A DNA stretch of 64,000 bases from Gilvibacter sp. SZ-19 (GTDB lineage Bacteria; Bacteroidota; Bacteroidia; Flavobacteriales; Flavobacteriaceae), in the NCBI RefSeq assembly GCF_002163875.1, contig NZ_CP019333.1:688864-752863 (forward strand). Direction: 5' to 3'. This document shows, in pieces, positions 9,755 through 17,402 of this stretch; position 1 is the first letter of the stretch, and each line of letters begins with the position of its first letter. Position numbers and translations under genes: made by a program. The notes beneath the pieces are model-generated. The model saw only the letters and a list, made by a program, of their open reading frames with translations, ran no database searches and was not told the origin of the DNA.

Positions 9755-10704
9755 GACTGCTGAAATTCGTCTTTTCTGTATGATTGATCCTGTTCTTCTT
9801 CTAGCAAGGTCACATAGCTTTTGTATCGCGACCAAGAGATCTCGTCGTTCTCCAGGGCTTCTTTGACCGCGCATTTGGGCTCCTCTAAATGCAAACAATT
9901 GTTGAATTTACATGCCGATTTCAAAGCAAAGAATTCCGGAAAATAATCGCTAATCTCGTCCTTGTCCATATCTACGATCCCAAATCCTTTGATCCCTGGA
10001 GTATCGATAATACGGGCATCGAAATCCAGATCGAACATCTGCGCAAAGGTTGTGGTATGCTGACCTTGTTTGTGCTGGTCTGAGATGGCCGCAGTGGCCA
10101 AGTTCAAGCTAGGTGAAACTGCATTGACCAAGGTAGATTTCCCAACGCCACTATGGCCAGCAAACATGGATGTTTTGCCTTCCATAAGCGCTTTTACCTC
10201 GTCTACGCCTTTGCCTGTTTTAGCACTGGTAGCCAAACAAGTATATCCAATTTCTCGATAGAGATCCATCAGGTAAAGCTGCTCCGCCTTCTTTTCAATA
10301 TCGTAAGTATCCATTTTATTGAACACCAGTATTGCAGGAATACTGTAAGCCTCCGCAGTTACCAAAAACCGATCGATAAAAATGGTAAAGGTGGGTGGAT
10401 TGTCATGAGTGATCAGCAAAAATACCTGATCGATATTACTGGCTATAATGTGTGTCTGCTTGGAGAGATTCACAGACTTTCTAATGATGTAGTTCTCTCT
10501 GTCTGCTATCTTTTTGATAACCCCAACTGTTTCGTCACCGTTGGTTTCAAGTTCGAACTCCACCTTATCGCCAACCGCAACTGGATTGGTGCTTTTTATG
10601 CCTTTGATGCGGAACTTGCCCTTAATACGGCATTCGTGGAATTGCCCCGTTTCATCTTTGACGGTGTACCAGCTGCCGGTTGATTTATAGACGGTTCCTT
10701 TCAT
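9751..10704 (-). CDS. rsgA: Ribosome small-subunit-dependent GTPase A
   Basis: This circularly permuted GTPase acts in late 30S maturation. An N-terminal OB fold (about 1-75) is followed by G4 NKMD (about 130), G1 GHSGVGKST (about 183), G3 DTPG (about 235) and a zinc-binding C-terminal segment with [14 protein letters not shown]. It has 317 residues. It opens the operon rsgA-dtd-DUF3857-DUF3857-mazG-membrane protein-aroA, in which gaps are 20 nt or less. The housekeeping role is well supported; why the rest follow it is unclear. Confidence 0.96.
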   Translation of the reverse strand: MKGTVYKSTGSWYTVKDETGQFHECRIKGKFRIKGIKSTNPVAVGDKVEFELETNGDETVGVIKKIADRENYIIRKSVNLSKQTHIIASNIDQVFLLITHDNPPTFTIFIDRFLVTAEAYSIPAILVFNKMDTYDIEKKAEQLYLMDLYREIGYTCLATSAKTGKGVDEVKALMEGKTSMFAGHSGVGKSTLVNAVSPSLNLATAAISDQHKQGQHTTTFAQMFDLDFDARIIDTPGIKGFGIVDMDKDEISDYFPEFFALKSACKFNNCLHLEEPKCAVKEALENDEISWSRYKSYVTLLEEEQDQSYRKDEFQQS

Positions 10705-10712
10705 CTGCCTAA

Positions 10713-10720
10713 CAAAAATA
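10713..10720 (-). promoter_or_regulatory. -7 box of rsgA operon
   Basis: TATTTTTG on the minus strand (10720-10713) matches TAnnTTTG exactly and lies 8 nt upstream of the rsgA ATG, implying a very short or leaderless mRNA. No clear TTG was found at the usual -33 distance. Confidence 0.45.
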
Positions 10721-10867
10721 GGGAGTTTGTCTCAATAAACAGGATTAAAAATTCGAGTATATCGAAGCAAAAATTCTAGAGACTAATTCGAGAAAAATTA
10801 TTCAATGATTTTAAAAAATTTAAAGGAGAAACTAGTATTCTTGCACCTTAAAAAATTAATAACTACT

Positions 10868-11518
10868 ATGCGAACTACTCTTTTACTAATTTCTTTATTC
10901 ATTATTACTTCAACGGCTTTTGGGCAAACCAATCTTTATGAGAACCCGGAGTTCGATGCCATAGCTGCCGAGCACAAGATAATTGCAATAGTACCATTCA
11001 AAACCCAAGTCTCTTTGCGTCCTAAGCAAATGAAAGACATGACACCTGAGCAACTTGAGCGAATGGAACGCGCGGAAGGTGAAGGCATACAAACCGCCAT
11101 GTATTCTTGGTTTTTGAAACGCAAGAAGCGAGGAGATATGAAAACTGTTGAAGTTCAAGATCCCAACACAACCACAGCCCTTTTGAGCAGAAACAACATT
11201 GATTATGATAACATCAGAGACTATACACCTCAGGAGTTGGCCAACATCTTAGGTGTTGATGCTATTATAAGTGGTGACTACGAAACCAATAAACCTATGT
11301 CTGAAGGAGCATCTGCTGTACTTGGAATCCTTGTAGGTTTTTGGGGATCCACCAATAGCGCCGTAATTAACATGAGTGTTCACAATGCTGCAGACGGCGT
11401 TCTACTTTGGAATTACAACAAAAAGGTTCGCGGATCTATTGGCAGTACTCCAGAAGATTTGATCAATATTCTTATGCGAAAGGCATCAAGAAGATTGGCC
11501 TACACCAAAAAGAAATAG
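10868..11518 (+). CDS. Exported protein of unknown function
   Basis: The product has 216 residues with a signal peptide (MRTTLLLISLFIITSTAFGQ). The start at 10868 is preferred because it begins at the signal peptide; an in-frame ATG 21 codons upstream would bury it. The mature part has a block like ILGVDAIISGDYETNK and a short hydrophobic glycine-rich stretch (ASAVLGILVGFWGS) near residue 160. It also has AIVPFKTQVSL near the N-terminus. The general pattern (a short beta-strand with a conserved Pro-Phe, then a GVDAII segment) recalls CsgG/GNA1162-type periplasmic assembly proteins, but this is only a resemblance. A weak -7 box (TATTCTTG, 10836-10843) lies upstream. Confidence 0.7.
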   Translation: MRTTLLLISLFIITSTAFGQTNLYENPEFDAIAAEHKIIAIVPFKTQVSLRPKQMKDMTPEQLERMERAEGEGIQTAMYSWFLKRKKRGDMKTVEVQDPNTTTALLSRNNIDYDNIRDYTPQELANILGVDAIISGDYETNKPMSEGASAVLGILVGFWGSTNSAVINMSVHNAADGVLLWNYNKKVRGSIGSTPEDLINILMRKASRRLAYTKKK

Positions 11519-11533
11519 TAACTCGAACAATTC

Positions 11534-11566
11534 AAAAAAGGTCTGCCCAAAAGCAGACCTTTTTTA
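11534..11566. terminator. Bidirectional terminator between convergent genes
   Basis: GGTCTGC (11540-11546) pairs with GCAGACC (11553-11559) around CCAAAA, with an A tract before and a T tract after. It can serve both the plus-strand secreted protein and the minus-strand DAHP synthase gene, whose stop codon overlaps the T tract. Confidence 0.9.
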
Positions 11567-12646
11567 TTGCTTATAGATCTTCTCCTGGTGATTAATAGAT
11601 TCCTGGTGGATTGCCTTGAAAACACGCAGAATAAACTCCTCGCTGAGTTGATGTTGCTCGCCTTCTAGGATCATTTTACCCAAAATCTCGTTCCAACGCT
11701 TGGTTTGTAGCACCGCCACGTTGTTAGACTTTTTTAGCTGACCTATATCGTCTGCTACTTTCATACGCTTGCCTAAGGTTTCTATCAGCTGGTGGTCGAT
11801 CACATCGATCTGCGTGCGCAAGGTATTGAGTTTGTTCTTAAACTCTTGCTCCTGTCCTTCTTCTTTTCTGATGGTAAGCTCCACCATGATCTCTTTCAAG
11901 CGGTCTGGCGTGATCTGTTGCATGGCATCACTCCAAGCATTGTCTGGATCGTAATGCGTTTCTACCATGAGTCCATCGTAATTCAGATCTAAGGCCATTT
12001 GACAAAGATCAAAGATGATGTCTCTACGCCCAGCAATATGCGAAGGGTCTAAAATTAGCGGTAGATCCGGAAAACGGTTCTGCAGATCAATAGCTATTTG
12101 CCATTCTGGGTTGTTGCGGTAGCGGGTTTTTTCGTAGGTTGAGAATCCGCGGTGGATCACTCCAAGATTTGCGATATCCGCAGTATGAAAACGCTCCACA
12201 GCCCCTAACCACAACGAAAGATCTGGATTTACAGGGTTCTTGATAAGTACCGTCTTGTCTGTCCCTTTTAAGGCATCTGCAATTTCTTGAACAATGAAAG
12301 GAGACACTGTGGTTCTGGCACCGATCCAAAGTATATCCACATCGTGCTTTAAGGCCAGATCCACGTGATTGGCGTTGGCTACTTCTGTGGTGGTCAACAA
12401 GCCTGTTTCTTCTTTGGCCTTCTGAAGCCACTTTAGACCCAAAGCACCAACTCCTTCAAAATTCCCTGGACGGGTTCTAGGCTTCCAGATCCCAGCTCTA
12501 AGCACGCTCACATCACTGTCCTTGAGTTCGTGAGCTATCTTGAGTACTTGGGCCTCTGTCTCTGCACTACATGGTCCCGCTATCACTAAAGGGTGGTCTA
12601 GCCCAAAGGCGTCTAACCAATTCCTGAGTTCTTTTTTATTTTCCAT
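11564..12646 (-). CDS. Bifunctional DAHP synthase / chorismate mutase
   Basis: The 360-residue fusion carries two activities. An N-terminal DAHP synthase of the Ibeta/KDO8P-synthase-like type (about 1-255) has GPCSAE (about 20-25), RAGIWKPRTRPGNFEG and LDPSH motifs. It condenses PEP with erythrose-4-phosphate. A C-terminal AroQ chorismate mutase (about 265-355) has LNTLRTQIDVIDHQLIETLGKR and QTKRWNEIL, and converts chorismate to prephenate. The fusion is common in Bacteroidetes and usually allows allosteric feedback by prephenate/chorismate through the mutase domain. It is the last gene of the pheA operon, 6 nt after tyrA, so the operon holds both the entry step of the pathway and the branch steps to Phe and Tyr. 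Confidence 0.95.
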   Translation of the reverse strand: MENKKELRNWLDAFGLDHPLVIAGPCSAETEAQVLKIAHELKDSDVSVLRAGIWKPRTRPGNFEGVGALGLKWLQKAKEETGLLTTTEVANANHVDLALKHDVDILWIGARTTVSPFIVQEIADALKGTDKTVLIKNPVNPDLSLWLGAVERFHTADIANLGVIHRGFSTYEKTRYRNNPEWQIAIDLQNRFPDLPLILDPSHIAGRRDIIFDLCQMALDLNYDGLMVETHYDPDNAWSDAMQQITPDRLKEIMVELTIRKEEGQEQEFKNKLNTLRTQIDVIDHQLIETLGKRMKVADDIGQLKKSNNVAVLQTKRWNEILGKMILEGEQHQLSEEFILRVFKAIHQESINHQEKIYKQ

Positions 12647-12652
12647 AGTCTT

Positions 12653-13510
12653 CTAATTCTTCTTGATTCCGTTTAATATATGTTTGATGCTATTTATTGC
12701 TGTCATTTCCTTATGCATGGTTGGCTCATCATTTTTTTCTACCAATTGCTTAAAGGCTTCTAAATTGGCGATATAAGCATTCAGGCTGTCTAAAAGATGT
12801 TCGCGGTTCACCGAAAATATCGGCGCCCACATATTGGGGCTACTCTTTGCCAGACGCACCGTAGATTCAAAACCACTGCCAGCCAGGTCAAAGATGTCGC
12901 GCTCATTCTGTTCTATATCCATCACCGTTTTGCCCAACATAAATGAGCTTACATGAGACAAATGCGATACATAAGCCAAGTGTTTATCGTGGGCTTTTGG
13001 GTCCATATAACGAATACGCATACCGAGTTGGCGACACAATTCTTGGCCCTTCTCTTGTAAGGTCAAACTGGTCTTTTCTACCTCGCAGATAATGTTTGTT
13101 TTTCCATCGAACAAGCCAGATATAGCCGCTCTGGGGCCAGAGTATTCAGTACCCGCAATTGGGTGCATAGCCAAGTAATTCCTTCTTTTAGGATGCTTAG
13201 CTACCGCTTCACAGATCACCGCTTTGGTAGAACCCATATCGATCACCAAAGTCTGATCTCCTACCTGATCCAACACAGTACTCAAAGTACTTGCCGTAGC
13301 ATGAACAGGGATCGCCAAGACCACTAGATCTGCTTTAGCTAAGTCGTTTTGGGTTGCTTCGGAGTCGACCAAGCCCAGATCCTGTGCTTGCTCTAAATGA
13401 TCTGCATTGTTGTCAATCCCCAGTAATAGTACTTTAGGATACAAGCGCCTTAGATCTATGGCCAAAGATCCTCCAATAAGTCCCAAACCTATTATCACTA
13501 CCCGATTCAT
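12653..13510 (-). CDS. tyrA: Prephenate dehydrogenase
   Basis: This 285-residue NAD(P)-dependent enzyme oxidatively decarboxylates prephenate to 4-hydroxyphenylpyruvate, the Tyr precursor. The Rossmann motif GLGLIGGSLA is at about residues 8-17. HPIAGTEYSGP carries the substrate-binding His, and SHLSHVSSFML is a family stretch. There is no ACT domain. The ATG overlaps the stop of the aminotransferase by four bases. Confidence 0.95.
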   Translation of the reverse strand: MNRVVIIGLGLIGGSLAIDLRRLYPKVLLLGIDNNADHLEQAQDLGLVDSEATQNDLAKADLVVLAIPVHATASTLSTVLDQVGDQTLVIDMGSTKAVICEAVAKHPKRRNYLAMHPIAGTEYSGPRAAISGLFDGKTNIICEVEKTSLTLQEKGQELCRQLGMRIRYMDPKAHDKHLAYVSHLSHVSSFMLGKTVMDIEQNERDIFDLAGSGFESTVRLAKSSPNMWAPIFSVNREHLLDSLNAYIANLEAFKQLVEKNDEPTMHKEMTAINSIKHILNGIKKN

Positions 13511-14667
13511 ACGCTTATTTTCTTTTCAGTGATACGTCTGTGAGCAGCTTCTAGGTCTGTGAGTGAAACACAAAGTGAGATCCGCAAATAACCCGCTCCT
13601 CCGGAACCAAAAACGGTTCCTGGAGTGAGAAACAGATCGGCTTCATCTAAGAGTCGGTCTGCCAGGGCTTCTGCATCTGTACCTTCTGGTAAGGCAACCC
13701 AAACAAAAAGACCTTGCTGATTATCACTGAACTCTCCGCCCAAGGCAGTCGCGATCTTCCACGCCCACTCACGGCGTCTGGCATAGGTTCCGTTAAGTTG
13801 ATCGAACCAGCTTTTGTCCATCCCCAAGGCTGCTATAGCTCCCATTTGCAAACCGTAGAACATACCGCTATCCATATTGCTCTTTACCTTCAGTACTACC
13901 TGGATAAAATCTGCATTTCCACAGAGCATCCCAATACGCCAACCGGCCATATTAAAGGTCTTGCTCAGCGAATTGAGTTCCAAGGCTACTTCTGCTGCAC
14001 CCGGTACTTCTAAAAGCGAAATAGGCGTATCGTTGAGGATAAAACTATAAGGATTATCATTTACAAGCAGAATTTCATGCTCTTTGGCAAAAGCGACCAA
14101 TTCGCTAAAGAATGCTCGTGTTGCAGTTGCTCCTGTTGGCATATGCGGATAGTTCACCCACATGATCTTTACTTTAGACAGATCGGTCTTTGCCAGCGCT
14201 TTGAGATCTGGCAACCAATGGTCTGTCGCATTTAGATCGTAAATTCTTATGTTGGCCTCTACCAATCGAGCTACTGCAGCATAAGTAGGGTAGCCAGGAT
14301 TAGGGATCAATACCTCATCCCCAGGATTCAAAAAGGCCATTGAGATATGCATGATACCTTCTTTGGAACCCATCAAGGGTAAGACTTCTGTCTGCGGATT
14401 CAAACCTACCTTGTAATGATCTTTGTAAAAGCCAGCGATGGCTTCACGCAATTCTGGGATCCCCTGGTAAGATTGATATTGATGCGCTTTAGGGTGCGCA
14501 AGAGCATCTTGCAGCGCCGCGGTGACTTCTGGCGCAGGAGGTAAATCCGGAGAGCCGATACCGAGGTTGATGACCGGCCTTCCGGCGGCGATGCGCTCGC
14601 GGACTTCTCTTAGTTTTCTAGAGAAGTAGTATTCTTGAGTTTGTGATAAACGACTTGCAGTGATCAT
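13507..14667 (-). CDS. PLP aminotransferase (class I/II), probable aromatic aminotransferase
   Basis: This 386-residue fold-type I aminotransferase has NLGIGSPDLPP near the N-terminus, NPGYPTY, and the PLP lysine in SLSKTFNMAGWRIG. It lies between pheA and tyrA with four-base overlaps on both sides, so it most likely transaminates phenylpyruvate and 4-hydroxyphenylpyruvate to Phe and Tyr. Related sequences also include LL-diaminopimelate aminotransferases, so the aromatic role rests on context. Confidence 0.85.
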   Translation of the reverse strand: MITASRLSQTQEYYFSRKLREVRERIAAGRPVINLGIGSPDLPPAPEVTAALQDALAHPKAHQYQSYQGIPELREAIAGFYKDHYKVGLNPQTEVLPLMGSKEGIMHISMAFLNPGDEVLIPNPGYPTYAAVARLVEANIRIYDLNATDHWLPDLKALAKTDLSKVKIMWVNYPHMPTGATATRAFFSELVAFAKEHEILLVNDNPYSFILNDTPISLLEVPGAAEVALELNSLSKTFNMAGWRIGMLCGNADFIQVVLKVKSNMDSGMFYGLQMGAIAALGMDKSWFDQLNGTYARRREWAWKIATALGGEFSDNQQGLFVWVALPEGTDAEALADRLLDEADLFLTPGTVFGSGGAGYLRISLCVSLTDLEAAHRRITEKKISV

Positions 14668-15542
14668 AAGCTAATCTTCTTGTCGTTATAGGTACCGATA
14701 ACCTTAAAATGTTTGGCCATTATTTCTAACATGGCAACTGCTTTTTGAAAGTCAGCCGGATCGTCAAAGAGCACATCGACAAAAAAAGAATAACGCCAAG
14801 GCGTCTCTATGATAGGTAAAGATTGGATCTTGGTAAGACTCAAATTACAATCGCTCATAACGTTCAAGGCAGTCGCCAAACTACCTCGTTTGTGATCTAA
14901 TTCGAACTTGAGCGATGCCTTGTTGATCTCTACCCCAGGCTCCTCTACTCGCGTTTTACTGACAAGTACGAAACGCGTTGCATTTTTGGCTATAGATTGC
15001 ACATCCGCGGCTAACACCTCTAGCCCGTAAAGCGAAGCAGATAAAGTAGGTGCCAATGCAGCTATTGCTTGGGACTTGTTCTCTGAAATTTCCTTGGCCG
15101 CTAGCGCTGTATCTGAAGCTTCTACCAACTTAATATGCGGATGTTTACTAAAGTAATCCTTGCACTGCAATAGTGCCATATAATGGGAATGTACCTCCTT
15201 GATGTCTGCAATTGTCTGCCCAGGTAGCGCCAATAGATTATGACTGATGTTCAAGTAGTGTTCTCCGCAAACATGAAGATCGTTCTTGTCGATCAGGGCG
15301 TAGTTTGGCAAAATAGATCCCGCAGTGGAATTCTCAACGGCCATGATCCCAAAATCCACCTCATCGGCCACCAAGCGGGCAATAAGCTCGTCAAAGGTGG
15401 TACACTCAACCACGCTGGCATTGGGCCCGGCCCATTGCGTGGCCGCCAAATGATGATTGGAACCCAACACACCTTGAATAGCGATCTTGCTATCTGGGCG
15501 GTTAATCGGGTGTTGCACTGCTGTTTTTGTTTCTTCGTTCAT
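14664..15542 (-). CDS. pheA: Prephenate dehydratase
   Basis: The enzyme converts prephenate to phenylpyruvate for Phe synthesis. It has 292 residues: a periplasmic-binding-like catalytic domain (about 18-200, with VDFGIMAVENSTAGSI and a later NATRFVLVS) and a C-terminal ACT domain (about 210-290), which usually binds Phe for feedback control. There is no chorismate mutase domain; that activity is in the last gene of the operon. The start codon lies only 3 nt after the T tract of the terminator at 15546-15576, so expression must depend on read-through. Confidence 0.95.
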   Translation of the reverse strand: MNEETKTAVQHPINRPDSKIAIQGVLGSNHHLAATQWAGPNASVVECTTFDELIARLVADEVDFGIMAVENSTAGSILPNYALIDKNDLHVCGEHYLNISHNLLALPGQTIADIKEVHSHYMALLQCKDYFSKHPHIKLVEASDTALAAKEISENKSQAIAALAPTLSASLYGLEVLAADVQSIAKNATRFVLVSKTRVEEPGVEINKASLKFELDHKRGSLATALNVMSDCNLSLTKIQSLPIIETPWRYSFFVDVLFDDPADFQKAVAMLEIMAKHFKVIGTYNDKKISL

Positions 15543-15545
15543 ATC

Positions 15546-15576
15546 AAAAAAAAATCCCGAGACTAGCTCGGGATTT
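15546..15576 (-). terminator. Attenuator terminator immediately before pheA
   Basis: On the minus strand AAATCCCGAG (15576-15567) pairs with CTCGGGATTT (15561-15552) around a 5-nt loop. The T run extends through 15546. This is a strong intrinsic terminator, but it is upstream of the operon, between the leader peptide and the pheA ATG at 15542. Its 5' arm can instead pair with TCGGGA at 15615-15610 inside the leader coding region, giving a possible antiterminator. Confidence 0.88.
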
Positions 15577-15598
15577 ATATGTGTTTCACTTTAGTAAA

Positions 15599-15670
15599 CT
15601 ACATAGGCTTCCCGATCTCCTTTCGGAAATAAAAAAACCAATAGTTGTAAAAAGTACTAAAGTTGTTCAT
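15599..15670 (-). CDS. Aromatic-rich leader peptide (23 residues) of the pheA operon
   Basis: An ATG at 15670 opens a 23-codon frame ending in TAG at 15599. Codons 4-15 hold nine aromatic residues: Phe4, Phe7, Tyr8, Tyr10, Trp11, Phe12, Phe13, Tyr14 and Phe15 (FYNYWFFYF at 7-15). A terminator lies 22 nt after the stop and then pheA. The candidate promoter starts transcription about 13 nt upstream. Such composition, placement and the competing RNA pairings are the marks of a ribosome-mediated attenuator that senses charged tRNA-Phe, -Tyr and -Trp. The product itself probably has no function beyond being translated. Confidence 0.82.
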   Translation of the reverse strand: MNNFSTFYNYWFFYFRKEIGKPM

Positions 15671-15687
15671 TCTTAGTTATTGAAGTG

Positions 15688-15719
15688 CTAAAGTAGCCAT
15701 TGCGATGGATGCTGCAAAA
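15688..15719 (-). promoter_or_regulatory. Promoter of the pheA leader/operon
   Basis: TTTTG (15719-15715) and TACTTTAG (15695-15688), with a 19-nt spacer, fit the flavobacterial -33/-7 pattern with one mismatch in TAnnTTTG. Transcription would begin near 15683. Confidence 0.5.
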
Positions 15720-15723
15720 TTTT

Positions 15724-15751
15724 TTTGAGATTTTTATAATTCCTAGCTTTA
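15724..15751 (+). promoter_or_regulatory. Promoter of gldA
   Basis: TTTG (15724-15727) and TAGCTTTA (15744-15751), with a 16-nt spacer, resemble the flavobacterial promoter with one mismatch. It is back-to-back with the divergent pheA promoter; the two -33 elements are only 4 nt apart. Confidence 0.4.
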
Positions 15752-15765
15752 CACAAAAGAAATTC

Positions 15766-16668
15766 ATGTCTATAGCTGTTTCAGATCTGACCAAGAATTA
15801 CGGTGCGCAAAAAGCACTTGACGGTGTATCCTTTAAAGTAGCCAAAGGAGAGATCGTTGGTTTTTTAGGCCCCAACGGTGCGGGAAAATCCACTTTAATG
15901 AAGATCCTGACCACCTACCTAGAGCCGAGCTCTGGGACCGCTGTTGTAAACGGTCAGGACGTGAGCACTGCGCCTATGGCAGTGCGCAGCAGCGTAGGAT
16001 ATTTACCGGAGCACAATCCCTTGTATTTAGAGATGTATGTCAAGGAATATCTGAGCCAACATGCACAATTACACAAAACGGCTAAAGATCGAATCGCCGA
16101 TGTAATAGAACAAACTGGACTAAGCCCAGAAGCTCATAAACGCATTGGTAGTTTGAGTAAAGGATTTCGACAACGTGTAGGTTTGGCAGCGGCATTGCTC
16201 CACGACCCGGAGGTACTGATCTTAGATGAGCCCACTACGGGCTTGGACCCGAACCAGATTCTCGAGATCCGGGAGTTGATCAGAAAAACAGCAGCTTCTA
16301 AGACCATTTTCTTGTCTACGCACATCATGCAAGAAGTAGAGGCGCTTTGCGACCGAGTTATCGTGATCAATAAAGGGCAGATCGTGGCAGACCACAAGCT
16401 CAGTGAATTAAAAGGTGACCAAGCGCAAATTGTAGAGGTGGCCTTTGACTTTCGAGTAGAAGAAGTGGCCTTGAATCGCTTGCCAAAGGTGTCTAAAGTG
16501 GAGAACATTCACGAATTCACGTACTTGCTTCATTTTAATACTAAGGAAGACATGCGAGCAGCGGTATTCGACTTTGCGCACGACAATGGGTTAAAGATCC
16601 TACAACTCAATCAGAAGAATAAGAATCTAGAAAGTCTCTTTAGAGAGTTGACTAATCCAGAAAAATAA
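15766..16668 (+). CDS. gldA: Gliding-motility ABC transporter ATP-binding subunit GldA
   Basis: This 300-residue ABC ATPase has Walker A GPNGAGKST (about 35-43), the signature LSKGFRQR (about 129-136), Walker B LILDEPTTGLD (about 151-161) and the H-loop STHIM. The N-terminus (MSIAVSDLTKNYGAQKALD) and the stretch YLPEHNPLYLEMYVKEYL closely resemble GldA of flavobacteria, which acts with GldF/GldG in gliding motility. GldF and GldG are not next to it here, so the assignment rests on sequence. The start at 15766 is preferred over the ATG at 15700, which would overlap the divergent promoter. Its 3' end overlaps the convergent DUF2807 gene by 17 nt. Confidence 0.85.
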   Translation: MSIAVSDLTKNYGAQKALDGVSFKVAKGEIVGFLGPNGAGKSTLMKILTTYLEPSSGTAVVNGQDVSTAPMAVRSSVGYLPEHNPLYLEMYVKEYLSQHAQLHKTAKDRIADVIEQTGLSPEAHKRIGSLSKGFRQRVGLAAALLHDPEVLILDEPTTGLDPNQILEIRELIRKTAASKTIFLSTHIMQEVEALCDRVIVINKGQIVADHKLSELKGDQAQIVEVAFDFRVEEVALNRLPKVSKVENIHEFTYLLHFNTKEDMRAAVFDFAHDNGLKILQLNQKNKNLESLFRELTNPEK

Positions 16669-17401
16669 GCCGGCCGGTATAATACTCCGTGACCTCAACT
16701 ACTGCAGGTCTATTTAAGCAGATCACGTCTCCAACGCTTCTCAGTTCTCCGCTTATGGATTGCTGCGGATTTAGAAACATCTGATTCGTCCCACGATGAA
16801 ACAGCGTCGCATGCTGAATGATAAGACTTTCTGCCTCTATGCGGCAATCGCCGCTAAAGACTCTAAAATCTGCAATATCGGCCGTTCCTCTCAGAAAAAA
16901 ATTAGACAAGTTATTCGTAGAAACAAGGAGTTGCTCCACTTCTAAATCCATATCAAAATCTCCGTCTACATTCACCCTATCATTTTCGGTAAAGTCCTCC
17001 GCCTTTAAAATAAGTTCATCGTATCTCAAGACCCCATCGCTTCTAACAGTGCGACCAGATTGGTTGCTGATCACTTTGATATCAGGGCTCGTCACATACG
17101 CAATGGTAGGCCTGTAATCGCGCGTTAGATTACACGCATTTGCATCGCGTAGTATGAGTTCACCATTTTCCACTATTGCCGTTATATCAGGCATCAAATT
17201 CTCTCCTGCTTCTATGACCACCGAATGCCTATCGCCTTGTTTGAGCACCAGCTCTACGCGCTCCCGTACACGAATTTTGCTAAAGGCCTCGACCTCGAAT
17301 TCTTGCTGCACACGGTCTCCATTGGTCTGGAAACAATCCAAAGCATTATCACTATCACACGACAGTAAAACAACAGCAAGTAAGAAAGTCCAAATTCTCA
17401 T
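16652..17401 (-). CDS. DUF2807 lipoprotein (copy 1)
   Basis: The product has 249 residues. A lipoprotein signal peptide ends in the lipobox LLSC (Cys15). The rest is a right-handed beta-helix-like DUF2807 (putative auto-transporter adhesin/GIN) domain, with short repeated beta strands and the C-terminal block NPQQSISGELRSVGDVICLNRP. It should sit on a membrane facing the periplasm or the cell surface. It is clearly paralogous to the gene at 18563-19318 and follows a PagL-like gene by 1 nt. Confidence 0.82.
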   Translation of the reverse strand: MRIWTFLLAVVLLSCDSDNALDCFQTNGDRVQQEFEVEAFSKIRVRERVELVLKQGDRHSVVIEAGENLMPDITAIVENGELILRDANACNLTRDYRPTIAYVTSPDIKVISNQSGRTVRSDGVLRYDELILKAEDFTENDRVNVDGDFDMDLEVEQLLVSTNNLSNFFLRGTADIADFRVFSGDCRIEAESLIIQHATLFHRGTNQMFLNPQQSISGELRSVGDVICLNRPAVVEVTEYYTGRLIFLD

Positions 17402-17402
17402 A

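Noticed and set aside
15700-15765. Upstream ATG extension of gldA
   Set aside because: It would add 22 residues that do not match GldA and would run through the divergent promoter region.
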